Shown here: in pieces, positions 12,780 to 25,084 of the stretch
Layout: every line of letters begins with the position of its first letter
Position numbering within the stretch: the stretch's first letter is position 1
Assembly (NCBI GenBank): GCA_030248215.1
Contig: JASANG010003550.1
Coordinates: 1 to 64,000 of the forward strand
Source of the DNA: Enoplolaimus lenunculus
Lineage: Eukaryota > Nematoda > Enoplea > Enoplida > Thoracostomopsidae
Direction: 5' to 3'
DNA: 64,000 bases
Position numbers and translations under genes: made by a program
Notes under the pieces: model-generated
Seen by the model: the letters and a program-made list of their open reading frames with translations, nothing else
Databases searched by the model: none
Told to the model about the DNA's origin: nothing

Positions 12780-15300
12780 CCCGCTCAGCGCCGTCCACTC
12801 GCAGTCGTTCACCACTGCGCGGTGCCAGACATTACAAATAAACTTATCTTATAAAACATTTGCACATTCGTCTTATCAAAATAAAATTCCAGCAACGCAA
12901 TAGGCGTAACAGCGCACGGCAAGCATACTGCAACCCTAAATGGTGTTGTGGATTTGTTTAGTTTTAATATTCAGGTTTTCGGTCCAATTCTTGTTTTACC
13001 ATTGCGTGACGCTTTACAAATTGAAAATCGCCAAAACTTTTGAACCATGTTAAAACTTTGGCTAAAAGCTCAAGATAGTTAACTCACGGCAACCAAACTT
13101 TGAATTTAAAGCTAAGAAGATTGTAAAAAAATACAAATTATAGTAGCTCGTTTCAAAAAGGTGTTATTTTTAAGTGTATAATAAAATTTTCAGGCCGATA
13201 CAAACTCAATGATTCAAATCATTAACAGAACGTCTCACTGAAACTTAAAATAACAGAAGAATACCAAATTAATGGGTTTTCTAATATTCTTTTCATAATG
13301 GCGTTGCTCTGGAGGAGTCATTTTACACCATTTCGGTGGTTGATATGCATTTGGTAAGTTTTCAGTTTGTTCACTGAGTGAAGCTCAAATGCGTTCTGAT
13401 TTTAATTTAGTTACTTAAAAATCTAATTCTAAAATTTGATTCCATGTTATATATACTATGAGTTGTTTTATTACTGTTAAAACAAAATTTAATTAAAAAT
13501 CGACACAACTTTAAAATACTTCAGACACACCATTTAATCCTATCGGTACTCTGAAAAGTTCTAGAATAAACAAGAGCCGGCGCGCGTAATTTTTTAATGA
13601 GTTAATGACATAACCAGAAGTGAATTATATGTTAAGGACTTATTTCGCTAACTAGACTTTTGTTTACACCGTAACTTCAGTCTATCAACCTGAAGTTCCG
13701 GATTTGAGAACTAAAAATTTCATTCGCGAGCAGTATATATACTATGTTTGTCAAATAACTATTAGCTAAACAGAGATATAACAGGGAGAAAATTTTTTTG
13801 CAGGCACAAAAAGGTCTATCACATTTGACAATGGTATACTGACGAATAATATATTTGAATCATTTTACCATTTCATTTCTTTCCAAATTAGTTGCTCAGG
13901 CTACCCTTTGGAGAGCTGCTCGCTGATTAACGATGCGAATTCTAAAAATAAAAAATCGCACGCAATTTTCCGAGGAGTTTAACCTCATTCGTATGTTTTT
14001 AAATCAACCACAGTAAGGTATAAACCTTAAAGAGCGTTCATCGATTGTATAGATTTATTCTGGACTTGATAAAAGCTATGTGATCTTAAAGCAAATGGCG
14101 GTTGAAACTGTGTCAAGTATATATGATCAGGCTTGGGAACCTCAACGAAACCCACGGCAAGAAGATAGAGGACTATGTTTCTAACTTTCAGAATCACAGT
14201 TCATTGCTTGCGTCCTGTTACCGTAGACATTTAGATGAAAACGTGCGGACCTAATTTGCACTTGATACAACAGTAATACTGGTTATGGCCTTATAAGTTA
14301 ACCTGATCTGACTATTCTGCTCCTAAACACGATGTTTTTCTCTTTCTTTGTAGGAATTCGATGATAGGACATATATGTTCGCAGCTTGTGCCTTCGAAAA
14401 GTGAAAACAGCACTTACTATCTAAACAAGGATTAATGCAATCCAGTTGTTCTTGTGTAACGGCCTTTCCTTTCTCAATCCCACATTAGTCATATTTCTGT
14501 TTCATATCACTACATTCTTCGGCTAGAAATATATACAAATGAAAAAGTTTGAGTTGTTACTGTATTTAGTGTCTATATTCTCAAAATGTATGCAGCACAT
14601 ATCTCTAGTTGGTAATAGGCCCTATAAATTTTGAATCAGTAAGTCAAGAACTTCAAAACTTGATAAATTGGTAGCATATATTTTGCTCGTAGTGGTGAGT
14701 AGAGTTTGATGTTTTAGTTGTGGTAGTTCGCTTGCTTGAGACACATTTGAGAATACGGGCCTACAGCTGCACCAACAAACCATAAATGTTCGCACTGACC
14801 GGTATTAATCAGATATTATAGGCTGTTGAGGTGACGGTTCCCAGAAGTTTAATAGATAAACCAATAGAAGATATATTTTTGTAGAACAACTGTAAAACCA
14901 ACTTGAACCATTTATAACGGTTTGTGTATGATAATGTATAAAAATTTCGAAATGGTTAAATTTTTTAAGAGTACTTTTTTAATTGGTCAATTTAGAAAGT
15001 CCATTAATCCGCCTGGTTTTGAAAACGGTTAGTTAAATAATCTGGGTTTAAAGGATCGCAACCACAAGCCCGAATGTTGCAAAATGGAAAATTGTACATC
15101 GTGTACCCAAGTACAGAGATTATTTTTACCCAGCAATGCATTCTGCGCCACCAACGCAACCACAATCAAAAAAGTGAACATAAAACGTTTGTTGCACATG
15201 ATGAATTGAGCTACAAAAAACTGTTGCATGTCCAGTTAGTTCCTTGACATATGGAGTAGACTTGTAAAATTACCACAAATTTAACACTTCGAATAAATTC
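12780..15300. repeat. Duplicated unit, copy B (second half)
   Basis: Matches about 1861-5560 of copy A, beginning with the block around CCACTCGCAGTCGTTCACC and ending past the peptide gene. It lacks the 553-base MITE and the MITE next to the peptide gene. It is followed at 15560 by sequence equivalent to the start of the unit, which shows the tandem order. Confidence 0.8.
14394..15199 (-). pseudogene. Decayed paralogue of the secreted cysteine peptide (copy B)
   Basis: Same architecture as the gene at 4.6-5.4 kb: a signal-peptide exon at 15199-15130 (MCNKRFMFTFLIVVALVA...) and a second exon beginning at 14522 with the same AEEC opening and the same cysteine spacing. It lies in the second copy of the duplicated unit. 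The second exon does not stay open, with about one break visible, so I treat it as a relic. The donor that follows it is stronger than in copy A. Confidence 0.5.
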
Positions 15301-15559
15301 CCTTTGCAATGAAAGAGTAAGACCTAAACGCACAAATTTAATTGTTACAAAATATTAATTATATTTCAGGAGTTTTTTCCGAAATTCAGTACTAAAGTTT
15401 AGATTTAAGACCAAACTTCAAATAGGTGGAACGTTCAGTTTTATGTCAAAATTAACTTAGTAAATTTCTATATATGTAAAAAATTTCATTTCAAAGACCA
15501 AATATAACTTCAGATTTAGTTTAAAAAACTTTAAAATCCTAAACTGTTTCAATATAATT

Positions 15560-18500
15560 TGATCTTCCACGAAAATGTTAGTTACACGTTTAACTTACGT
15601 TGATTAAAAACCTGCGACACAGAATATTTGATGTCTGCAGACAAAGCAACAAAATGTAAATTTTCTCAACTTCAAATGACGCTCTGGCCTAAATTCTATA
15701 CTTTAAGTAAGATATTACTATATCATACTATATCTACAATCCTAATATAGGCAAAAATCAAATGTTTGATCAGTTGAGAAATAAAATATTTTGCAATGTG
15801 CCTAGCAGTATACGTACTGTTAAATATACTGAATTATACGCGCACAAATTTGCTCTTTGAAAGTGTAGAAAATAGTCGAGCACATGACCGAAAATTGAAA
15901 TAGGCAAAAATTGTAATTACAGCTGCGCCTAGAATGGCATGAAAATTTAAAGGAATACGTCAAGCTAACGAACGAAAACGTAAATATCAAGAACATAACA
16001 AAAATTGCTTGGAATTAACGAATAAACTACAACTAAAAGGCTTTTGTTCTGTATATGTTCCACAACAGCTAATTCGACGGGAAGCGCGCGATGCATTGTC
16101 GCTCACACGTTACCATACGAGCACTCGGCACACAAAATGTCCCCTTCCAAAAGAAATTCAATAGCTTATCCGGCTTACGTTTTATCGAAACCCTTCATTT
16201 TCCTATAGTATTACCGCCATTCGCGGACATCATAGAGTTTCACGGAAACTCTATGCGGAAAATACTGTTTTGCAGTGACACTAGTGGACAATATTTTTGT
16301 ATGATAGGCACATTAGGGAAACCTTAGAGGGGAAATTCAAATTTTGGCGGAAATTCAAATTTTGGCAGGAAATTCAAATTTTGGCAGGAAATTTAAATTT
16401 TGGCGGGAAAATTCAAATTTTGGCGGCAAATTCAAATATAAGAGGGAAAATTCAAATTTTGGCGAGAAATTCAAATTTTGGCGGGAAAATTTAAATTTTG
16501 GCGCAAATTTAAATTTTGGCGGGAAATTAAAATTTTACCGGGAAAATAAAAATTTTGGCCGGAAATTCAAATTTTGTGTGGGAAAATTTAAATTTTGGCG
16601 GGAAATTCAAATTTTGGTAGGAAAATTCAAATTTTGGCGACAAATTCAAATATAGGCGGGAAAATTCAAATTTTGGCGAGAAATTCAAATTTTGGCGGCA
16701 AATGCAAATATATGCGGGAAAATTCAAATTTTGCGAGAAATTCAAATTTTGGCGGGAAAATTTAAATTTTGGCGGGAAATTCAAATATAAGCGGGAAAAT
16801 TCAAATTTTGGCGAGAAATTCAAATTTTGGGGGAAAATTTAAATTTTGGCGGGAAATTCAAATTTTGTGCGGGAAAATGCAAATTTTGGCGGGAAATTCA
16901 AATTTTGGTGGGAAAATTCAAATTTTGGCGGTAAATTCAAATTTTGGCGGGAAAATTCAAAATTTTGCGTAAAATTAAATTTTGGCGGGAAAATTTAAGG
17001 TTTGGCGCAAATTTAAATTTTGGCGGAAAATTCAAATTTTAGCGGGAAAATTAAAATTTTGACGTCACATTCAAATATATGCGGGAAAATTCAAATTTTG
17101 GCAATAAATTCAAATTTCGGCGAGAAAATAAAAATTTTGGCCAGAAATTCAAATTTTGTGTGGGAAAATTCAAATTTTGGTGGGAAATTCAAATTTTGGC
17201 GGGAAAATTCAAATTTTGGCGGGAAATTCAAATTTCATTGGGAAATTCAAATTTTGGAGGGAAAATTGAAATTTTGGCGTGAAATTAAATTTTGGCGGGA
17301 AATTCAAATTTTGTCATACAAAATATCCTTCAGTGCAATAAACTCTATGCGGACATTTTTATTTAGAGATAAAATTTTCGCACACAGTTACAGTCTTTTT
17401 AAACCAGTGTAGGGGACGATGGATGTGCGAAGTGCACGTATGGCAACGTGTGAGCGACATAACAGCAGCTTTGTGAGCGAAGCAAACGAGAAGCGAAATA
17501 TAATTTGACAACAGGTTTAACTGTTTTACCTGTTTTATTTGCTTAAGTAACATGGTAACTTAAGCTACAAATATAAGTGGTGCCTAACAATTTTTTCTCA
17601 GTAGATTTTCGATGGAGGGCAACCATCACTCTTTTTTGAACGCAAACCTACGCTAACTAATACTTGTGGCAAAAATGTACGTTTCTCTTAATACTTTGTT
17701 TTCGTTAAAATCAGTTATGGAGTTATACTGAATTTGTGATTGAAATAAGTATATTTTTTTTCTATCCAAGCTTGAGCAGCCTCAAAAGTGAGTTATTTTG
17801 AAACTTGGTTCCGACTTGACTCCGGCCAATACGCCCGAACAGTTTGTGTATGATAATGCGTCATCCATTTTATCGTGTGCCCGCCGTGTGGAAAATTCAC
17901 GCAACCAATTCCAAGTACGGTTTTGAAAAACGCTTCAAGAAGGAAATTTAATTTGAAAAAATTGTCTAATGTTAAATTGAGACAATTTAAAATTGTGCAA
18001 GTAAACTGGAAATTAAGCTGCATTCTAGTCGTGGTTTGCTTTTCGAAAATTTTGAATTTTCAAAATTTTAGGAATTCTTCGACCTGGCACAAATGTTTTA
18101 GGGTGTAAAAAGACGGGCCTCGATCTTCCGTGATGAAGCTCCTGATACTGCGCCTTAGAATAGAATTAGCATGCTGTTAGCACTGGCTGAATAAGCCTGG
18201 ATTTATTCAAAACCATGACAGCGGGGTATAACCAAATACCCGTTTCCGTTTCCTGAAAAAACTTTTGACCATTTCCGTTTTTGTTATAGGATTACGGAAA
18301 TTTTGTTATTTTTCATGCTCAAAATTAGTTTATAAACCACGTATATATTTCGCAATTTTTTATTGCAGATATCCTTCCATTTTCTATATCGAATGGAAAC
18401 TACGAAATTCGTATAAAGTCTTAAAACTCCGATGCATCACAGTATTTTATTTAAATTATTTAATATACCGGCGAGTATTTGCATGCCTCAATTGCGTTAG

Positions 18501-19400
18501 CAGAAAAATAAAACGTCTTTGAATTTTTTATACCTTAATATCCGTTTTTCACCTTTATTGCTTTGACCACTATTCGTATTTGTTATTTTTACTATTAATT
18601 TACATTCTCCATAACAGTAAATCAACTGATTGAGTTTTGATCTCGCACGCATCGAGATCTCTTCTTAATCATTTTTATATGTGAAGTTCTGTTTTGAAAC
18701 ATCACAAAATTTCTGAGTTGTACACTATCATTTTTGCGTTTATAATTTCAAAAATAGTGTAATTTGCCCAAAAATTCGGCGAGATGAAACAAACAGCTTG
18801 TTTCTATTTTGTAACCACTTCGGTAAATGTATGCCGTTGCTTCTTGACGCTCCCGCACAGCCCCGTCCACCTGCATTCGTTCACCACTGCGCGGTGCCAG
18901 ACATTACAAACAAACTTACCTTCTAAAACATTTGCACCTTCGTCATATCAAAGTAAAATTTCAGCAAGACAATAGGCGTAATTAACATCACACGGCAGGT
19001 ATACTGCAATCCCAAGTTGAGTTATGGATTTGTTTATATTTTACTCTTCAGGCTTCCGGTCTAATTCTTGTTTTTGTGCGACGTTTCATAAATTGAAAAT
19101 CGCCCAAACTTTTGAACCATGTTACTTTTACAGCCGTTCCGTTTTCTCGCGCTACTACAATAGATTAGGATTAGCTTTTAGACTATTTTTTGTTAACGCT
19201 CAATAAACTTAGGTGTAGGAAAACGTTTAATCAAGACTTACGGCCCTGAAGAAAAATTTGCCAAAACATTATTAATTAAATTTTGGCTAAAAGCACAAGA
19301 TAGTTAAATCACCGCAACCAAACTTTGAATTTAAAACTAAGAAGATTGTAAAAAATACAAATTTTAGAATCCCGTTCCAATAGGTGTTATTTTTTAATCG
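15560..19400. repeat. Duplicated unit, copy C (first half)
   Basis: Starts with the block that copy A has at position 1, is split by a large repeat array (16330-17315), resumes at 17570 with the sequence of copy A position 361, and runs to a sharp end of similarity near 19400. It also holds a private insertion at about 17850-18240. The half that would carry the peptide gene is absent. Confidence 0.75.
16325..17315 (+). repeat. Largest TTTTGGCGGGAAA repeat array (about 1 kb)
   Basis: More than fifty units of about 16-19 bases, the best preserved in the window. The flanks contain short inverted matches (GGACAATATTTTTGTATGA left, TCATACAAAATATCC right, and CTATGCGGA on both sides), so the array sits inside a short mobile-element-like frame inserted in copy C. 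Confidence 0.9.
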
Positions 19401-20600
19401 TATAATAAAAGTTTAGCTTTGTCAAAATTTTATTACGGAGAGCATCTAGGTGGAGCAACACCGTAACTTGTAAGTTCCAGTGTGTTGATTAATCAACTCA
19501 GAGAGCTAAATATTCATTTTCGGCCATTTCTGAGTTAAAAACAGCGAACACTAAACTCAGTCTGGGCTGATTTAATTTCGGGTTAGTTGAAAGGCCCAAT
19601 TCAGAGCCAGTAAATTTTACTGATTCTGAATTAAAATCAATTCACTGAAATTTACAATGAATGCAAAATGTTTGGTTAACGTAACGGATGTTTCAGGTAA
19701 ATGCTGACAAATTCAGTGGTTAATAGAAGTCTCATTGAAACTTAGAATGACAAGTAGAATAGTTATGTTTTGTCTGATATTCCTTTCATATTAGCGTTGC
19801 TTTGGCGGAGTCATTTTACAACGATTCGGTGGCTTATATGTAATGGATAAGTTTTAGTTTGTTCATTGATTAAAACTCAAACGCGTTTTTATCTAAATTT
19901 TGCTTATACAAAAATGTGATACTAAAATTTAAACCCATGCTATATATACTTTGAGAGCCGCCCCATTTTTTGTTAGTACTCTATAGATGAGTAGGCTTAG
20001 AGTTAAGCTGGTTTTTTTTGCTTAGACTTAGGTTTTTGAAATTTGGCCAGTTTATACGTTTTGTTCTCTCAAAACGAGAAGCATAAATTACATTTGATGC
20101 ATTTCAAATTATAATTATTGCTTATATTCGGCTGAGAACTGAAGTGATCAATAAACATTGTATCATTCTATTCTGGACAAGTTTGCAACACTCAGCTAAT
20201 TGTGACGCTGCCGATTGTATTTAATTCCCAGAAGGAAACTACTATTTCTGTGCTTTTAACTTTGTTTTATCTAGTCTACTGTGCCGCAGCGCATCGAGAG
20301 TTTTAATCTTGTACGGGTGTTGTTTATCTGATTTATCTTTTTATATTCCATGCATTAAAGCGCAACAGTAAAAGTTACATCCAACGTATAGAACAGGGCC
20401 GTTGAGCTTAGAGCTATAAAGCCTAAGCCATAAGCAAAACAACTAGTCTATAGCTTAAAGCTTACTCTATTGCAGTCCCGTAGAAAAACACGTGGGTCAA
20501 AGTTAATACAGTTACAAAGCATTGTGGTTCATTGTTAACCATATACACAGTTAATGTTCGCAGTTGAAGTTGAACATTTTTTAAAATGATTGCGAGACTA
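19400..20600. other. Non-coding stretch with scattered repeat fragments
   Basis: After the end of copy C. It holds fragments of the foldback family near 19960-20055 and 20395-20510 (CTTACTCTATTGCAGTCCC). No gene seen. Confidence 0.4.
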
Positions 20601-20609
20601 TAAATTTGT

Positions 20610-20807
20610 TGACCAATGTAAACAACAGTAGCGGAGCAGTATTATAAGCATATTCATAAGCCTAAACCTAAGCCTAAATGTAAGAATGAGCGTATTCCTA
20701 AGCCTAAGCCTTAGCCTAAAGCCAGCAAAACAATTAGTTTAAACTTTAATGCTTATTCTTTTCTAGTCCCACAGAAAAACGTTCCGCCCGTGATCTTTAC
20801 ATGGGCC
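20610..20807. mobile_element. Foldback MITE with TTAGGC-like interior
   Basis: The left end GACCAATGTAAA and the right end GATCTTTACATGGGCC are inverted copies; the interior is repeated CCTAAGCCTAAG. Family ends read GGCCCATGTAAAGATCAG and GGGGCGGAAC. Confidence 0.75.
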
Positions 20808-21339
20808 AATTTGCTTATACTGAAAATTTTCGTCGAAAAACCAATTGAAAACATTATTAAGAGCGTTTTGGCTTTGTTAAAATCCTTCGACTACTGTGGA
20901 AGATGCAAAATAGTCACAATTGTTCTAACACTGGTGACCGTTTTGTACTGAAAGGATAAAGTAATGTATCATACTACTGATTGCCCTTCTGTAAAAGTTA
21001 ATGTTCGTATAATTTTTGGTTGACACCATTGTCATTTAATGGAATACCAAAACATACACAATTATAAGTGAATAAATCATCAAACTGTTTACTTACTACA
21101 TTTTAGCTTACATTAATAATGGTCAATTTGGCAGTTTTCGAAACCATATTTTAGCAGTTTTTACGGCTGGTATATAAGATAAGGTCGAGCGAGGTGGTGA
21201 GTAACATGTGATAACTGTCTGTAGCTGACAAATAACTTTTATTTGCAATTTATGTCAAAGAATTGCGACATAAACTTTAGTGCTGGAAATTTTAAACATT
21301 TCGAGATATTAATATAAGCAAGAGTGGTTAATGACAAAA

Positions 21340-21609
21340 GTGTGCAATTCTTGGCGTACCGTTTAGTACAAAATGTACCACCGATCGTTGCGTTTTTTGC
21401 CGACCTCCTCCCCTTGTTTAGGGAGGGGGTCGCTGTCGCTATTACATGAATACCCTTAATTAAACTATAAGGGGAGCATGTATGACGCCGCATACGTAAA
21501 GTGCCATGGTCCGCACAGGTTGTACCCACCCGATAAATAAAGGGGTAAGATAAAACGCACCGCGTGCCGGATACATTGTTTTGTACACAAAATGTGCCCA
21601 GTTGCACAC
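21340..21609. mobile_element. MITE with GTGTGCAA ends
   Basis: Left GTGTGCAATTC and right GTTGCACAC are inverted; further inverted matches follow inside (GTACAAAATGTACC left, TGTACACAAAATGTGCCC right). A related copy lies at about 27633-27929. Confidence 0.65.
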
Positions 21610-21859
21610 TCTTGTTAAATAGCGATTATCCACTCTTGATATAACTAATTGAAGAGTTGTTTTGTCTTCGTCATTATTGAATTGTAACTGCCAATTAATG
21701 AAACCTTTATATATTTTTATATTTGATAAAAATATTACACGTCACACGATATAACGATAATAGTTTAGTTCAGTTGGCCGATTTTACTGTATTTCTAACT
21801 GGGGATTGTAAGGAAATCTCATTTATTAAGAATTTAAGTTTTCGAGCATTTAAATATCA

Positions 21860-22260
21860 CATTTAACAACACAACAATAACAACAACAACAATAACAATA
21901 ATAACCAATGTTACTTTAAGTCGCCTAACAGTAGATTAAGCGTATTCCTAAGCCAAGTTTAAGCCTAAACGTTGCAAAAATGTGTTCCTAAACCCAAGCG
22001 TTGCAAAAATGTGTTCACAAGCCTAAAGCCTAAACTTAAGCCCAAGCCTAAGCAAAAATGTAATCTAAAATCTAAACCTACTCTTTTATAGACCCACCAA
22101 AACCTGGAAACCCGTAAAAGTAATATGGGCCACAATAATAACAACAAACAACAGCAGTAGCAAGAACAATAATAACAATAATAATAATAATAATAATAAT
22201 AATAATTATAATAATAACATTACGATTATTAATAAAAACAACAAAAACAACAACAAAAAC
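21860..22260. repeat. Simple repeats (AAC)n and (AAT)n
   Basis: An AAC/AAT trinucleotide run near 21868-21905 and a longer AAT run near 22160-22215, with a degenerate foldback fragment between them. Confidence 0.85.
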
Positions 22261-22506
22261 ACAAAACAAAAACAACAACAAGTGACCAGTATGTTCGGGG
22301 AATGACAACTAATATAAGACAAATGAACTCCCAGGCGCATTAATAGTCGTATTTTTACATGCGACGCATCCAAGTGGCAATTAATTAAACTCTTCTCGTT
22401 TCTTGTTTCACTGTTCACAATTGAAAATTCTTCCCCGAATTCGTTTCAACACAAATATATTTTTCGACTGCTGAACTGAGAACGGGATTATGGTTTAAAA
22501 CTGAAT

Positions 22507-22827
22507 GTGAAAAATGTCGGAGCCGAAAATTCACGGACGTACACAAAGCGAGAAATTAGAAAGCATATGCCACCTGTCAAAGTTTCTACGGGCAGAAAAG
22601 CAATTTTAGCTGACTTTACCATATCCTTGTGTATCGTAGAGGACAAACACTTTTTGTACATCAAATTGTACCAACCAAAACTCAGGTTCTGGTTCAAAGC
22701 CAATCCTGCTGTGAACGGCTGTGTTTTGTTAACGCCACGGACGAAAACGAAGATTTGGCCGTATTCGAGGTGCAGCTGGGGAATATATTGTAATGCATGC
22801 AATCCGGAGCATTTATCTTACGAATGA
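22507..22827 (+). CDS. Unidentified open reading frame of 106 residues
   Basis: Open on both strands; the plus frame reads GAENSRTYTKREIRKH and includes YIKLYQPKLRFWFKAN. It starts at GTG rather than ATG, so it would have to be an exon. No domain is recognised and no partner exon found; it may be a chance frame in less AT-rich sequence. Confidence 0.15.
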   Translation: MKNVGAENSRTYTKREIRKHMPPVKVSTGRKAILADFTISLCIVEDKHFLYIKLYQPKLRFWFKANPAVNGCVLLTPRTKTKIWPYSRCSWGIYCNACNPEHLSYE

Positions 22828-22905
22828 TTTTAGTTATATTTTTGTCTCTTTAATAGCGGATAAATTCAGCTGTAAATAATGCTCAAATTACATATCTGAG
22901 AGTTG

Positions 22906-23242
22906 GGCCCATGTAAAGATTAGGGGCAGAACGTTTTTCTGCGGGACTACAATAGAATAAGCCTAACCTTTAGACTATTTTTTGCTTGGCTTAGGCTTAG
23001 GCTCAGGCTTAGGCTTAGGCTTAGGCTTAGGCTTACGCTTAGGCTTAGGTTTAGGCTTAGGCATAGGCTTAGGAACAAGCTCATTCTTAGGCTTAGGCGT
23101 AGGCTTACACTTAGGCTTAGGTTTAGGCTTAGGCATAGGCTTAGGGACAAGCTCATTCTTAGGCTTAGGCTTAGGCTTAGGTGTAGGCTAAGGCTTAGAA
23201 TAAGCTTATAATACTGTTTTGCGACTATTCTTTACAGTGGCC
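22906..23242. mobile_element. Foldback MITE with TTAGGC tandem core
   Basis: Begins GGCCCATGTAAAGATTAG and ends in the inverted form TTTACAGTGGCC. The interior from about 22985 to 23190 is nearly uninterrupted (TTAGGC)n with occasional variants, the same hexamer as nematode telomeres. Confidence 0.8.
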
Positions 23243-23803
23243 GAGAAATGTTACCATTGTACTTTTGCCTGAAATAAATATATAGACTCTTATTCTCAGC
23301 ACAGCCTAGTTGAATGATTATAATTTGTGAATGGCAATTTTTTTCGCTGAGAACTTTGCGTTTTTATGTAAAGTTTCTTTACTTATGTGAATCTAAATTA
23401 TGTTTTTGAAAATTCGTGGTACAGATTTAACTTTTTAAATGTTTTGAAAACACAAAAGCTTATCCGTGTATTAAGTTTGCACAATTGGCCACGAAAATGT
23501 GAACATCAGAATTCAATTTGATGATTAAAATTGAATTTTGAACCTTTCGCTTTTAAGTTTTTATTTATTTTTAAATATGACACTACATTGAGTGACGTTT
23601 TTCAATTTTCAACAGTTTTTCTCTGTCCACCAGCTCGTTGCCAATGGTGGCGCCACAGGGTTCAGTTCCATTCTGTAACAATTTTGGGCCATTGTAAAGA
23701 ACAGGGTTGGAACAGAATTATAAGCATATTCAAGCCTACGCCTAAGCGTAAACCTAAACCTATAAGCGTAACAATAAAGATATTCCTAAGACTAAGCCTA
23801 TGC

Positions 23804-25024
23804 TTAAGCCTAATGCAGTAGTGAAGAGGCTGCTATTTATGAGCAAGATAGTGATGGTGAATTACAAAAACAATCGGACGCATCTAGTAGTGAGTTGAGC
23901 GATATGGACGAGACTTCTAGTGGAAGTAATGTGTTTTTGTCAGCGACGGGTGTTGAGTGGCATTCTACAACACCGCCTGTCCGTGTGTTAGCTAGAAATA
24001 TAATTCGCTTTCGCGAAGGCACTGCAGTAAACCCTACAACAGAGTCACAAGCATTTTATCTTTATATAAACGAGCCCATTTTACATACAATTCAGCGACT
24101 CACTAGTAGGCGACTGCGGGCGCGCAATTTTTCAACGCTACCAATGTGCGAGCTGAAAGCTTGGCTTGGGGTGGTAATCAGAGCTGGTGCAGATCGCGAT
24201 AACATGTCTCCAGTGGCTTCACTATTCACCAAAAACGACAGCAGGCCCTTTTACCGCTGCGCGCTGTCAAAAAACAGAATGAAACAGTTGCTGGAAAATG
24301 TAACATTCGACAACAAACTGACTCGCCGGGAGCGTCAAAAAAGTGACAAAATGGCTGCTATACGAGATGTTTGGGACCTATTTCAGTCCAACTTACGTCT
24401 TCATTATATACCGTCCGAATCACTTACAGTAGATGAACAGCTCTACGGGTATAGAGGATATGCACCGGGGCGAGCGTACATGCCGGCGAAACCTGCTAAG
24501 TACCGTTGCACAACGCATTCATTGTCATGAAACTGAACGGATATCAAAAGTCACGCAATGTTTTCATGAAAAAAGTAGCCGAACAACTAGCGCAAGACAA
24601 TATGACCAAACGTTACAGTAGTGAAAAAATTTACGCAAAATCAAAGGATTCATTTATGGCTTACGGGCTGCCTCAAAAGCGAAACGAACCTTCTACATCT
24701 GGTAAACCGACCAAATGTCAGGTCACAAGTTGTCGCAAATCTACGAGATTGAGCTGTTCGTCATGTGGAAAACGAGTGTGCAAGGACCACATGAATCGCA
24801 CCATAACGTGCAACGACTGTGCTTAACTGGACAACGCGCCCGCAGTGGGAGGCTGGACGGGGAGCGGGTGGAACTCCGCCAGAACACTAGTTCTGACTGT
24901 CTCAAGCCAGTTAAAGGAGGAGAGCACCCTGAGATAAGCCAAAACTAACGCTAGTTGTGTTGTCTACATATGTAGACCGTTGGGCTGATTAAGGTGAAAA
25001 TTTTGCCGGGCCGTTGAGGGTTAA
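23804..25024 (+). mobile_element. Deleted piggyBac element nested in the foldback MITE
   Basis: The right end GCCGTTGAGGG is followed by TTAA (25021-25024), as expected for piggyBac. A TTAA also lies at 23804, but the sequence after it does not start with CCC, so the left terminus is probably lost. Contains the transposase remnant. Confidence 0.65.
23895..24826 (+). pseudogene. piggyBac transposase remnant with internal deletion
   Basis: The first part (about 23825-24510) encodes an acidic serine-rich N-terminus and the start of the DDE domain, including SLTVDEQLYGYRG and MPAKPAKY; the Asp of VDEQ is the first catalytic residue of the family. The frame then changes, and what follows (about 24506-24826) is the C-terminal end: NGYQKSRNVFMKKVAEQLA and a cysteine-rich zinc domain (CxxxxC, CSSCGKRVCKDH, CNDC). 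The central catalytic region of some 200 residues with the other two Asp residues is missing, and no N-terminal Met is seen, so it cannot be active. Confidence 0.85.
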
Positions 25025-25084
25025 GCTTACTCTATTGCAGTCCCATAGAACAACGTTCCGCCACTGATGTTTACATGGGCCGAA

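Larger units (their letters stand above)
23687..25081. mobile_element. Foldback MITE split by a piggyBac remnant
   Basis: The left end GGGCCATTGTAAAGAACAG starts here and the right end TGTTTACATGGGCC closes it at 25081. Between them lies a piggyBac-derived insertion. Removing the insertion at TTAA restores a junction seen in other copies (CTTAAAGCTTACTCTATTGC near 20455). Confidence 0.7.

Noticed and set aside
16297-17412. Several 65-130 residue frames rich in NSNFGGKFKFW
   Set aside because: Translation of the TTTTGGCGGGAAA array; frames shift with unit length and the opposite strand is equally open.
22906-23242. A true chromosome end or telomere
   Set aside because: The TTAGGC run is bounded on both sides by inverted foldback ends and lies within continuous sequence.
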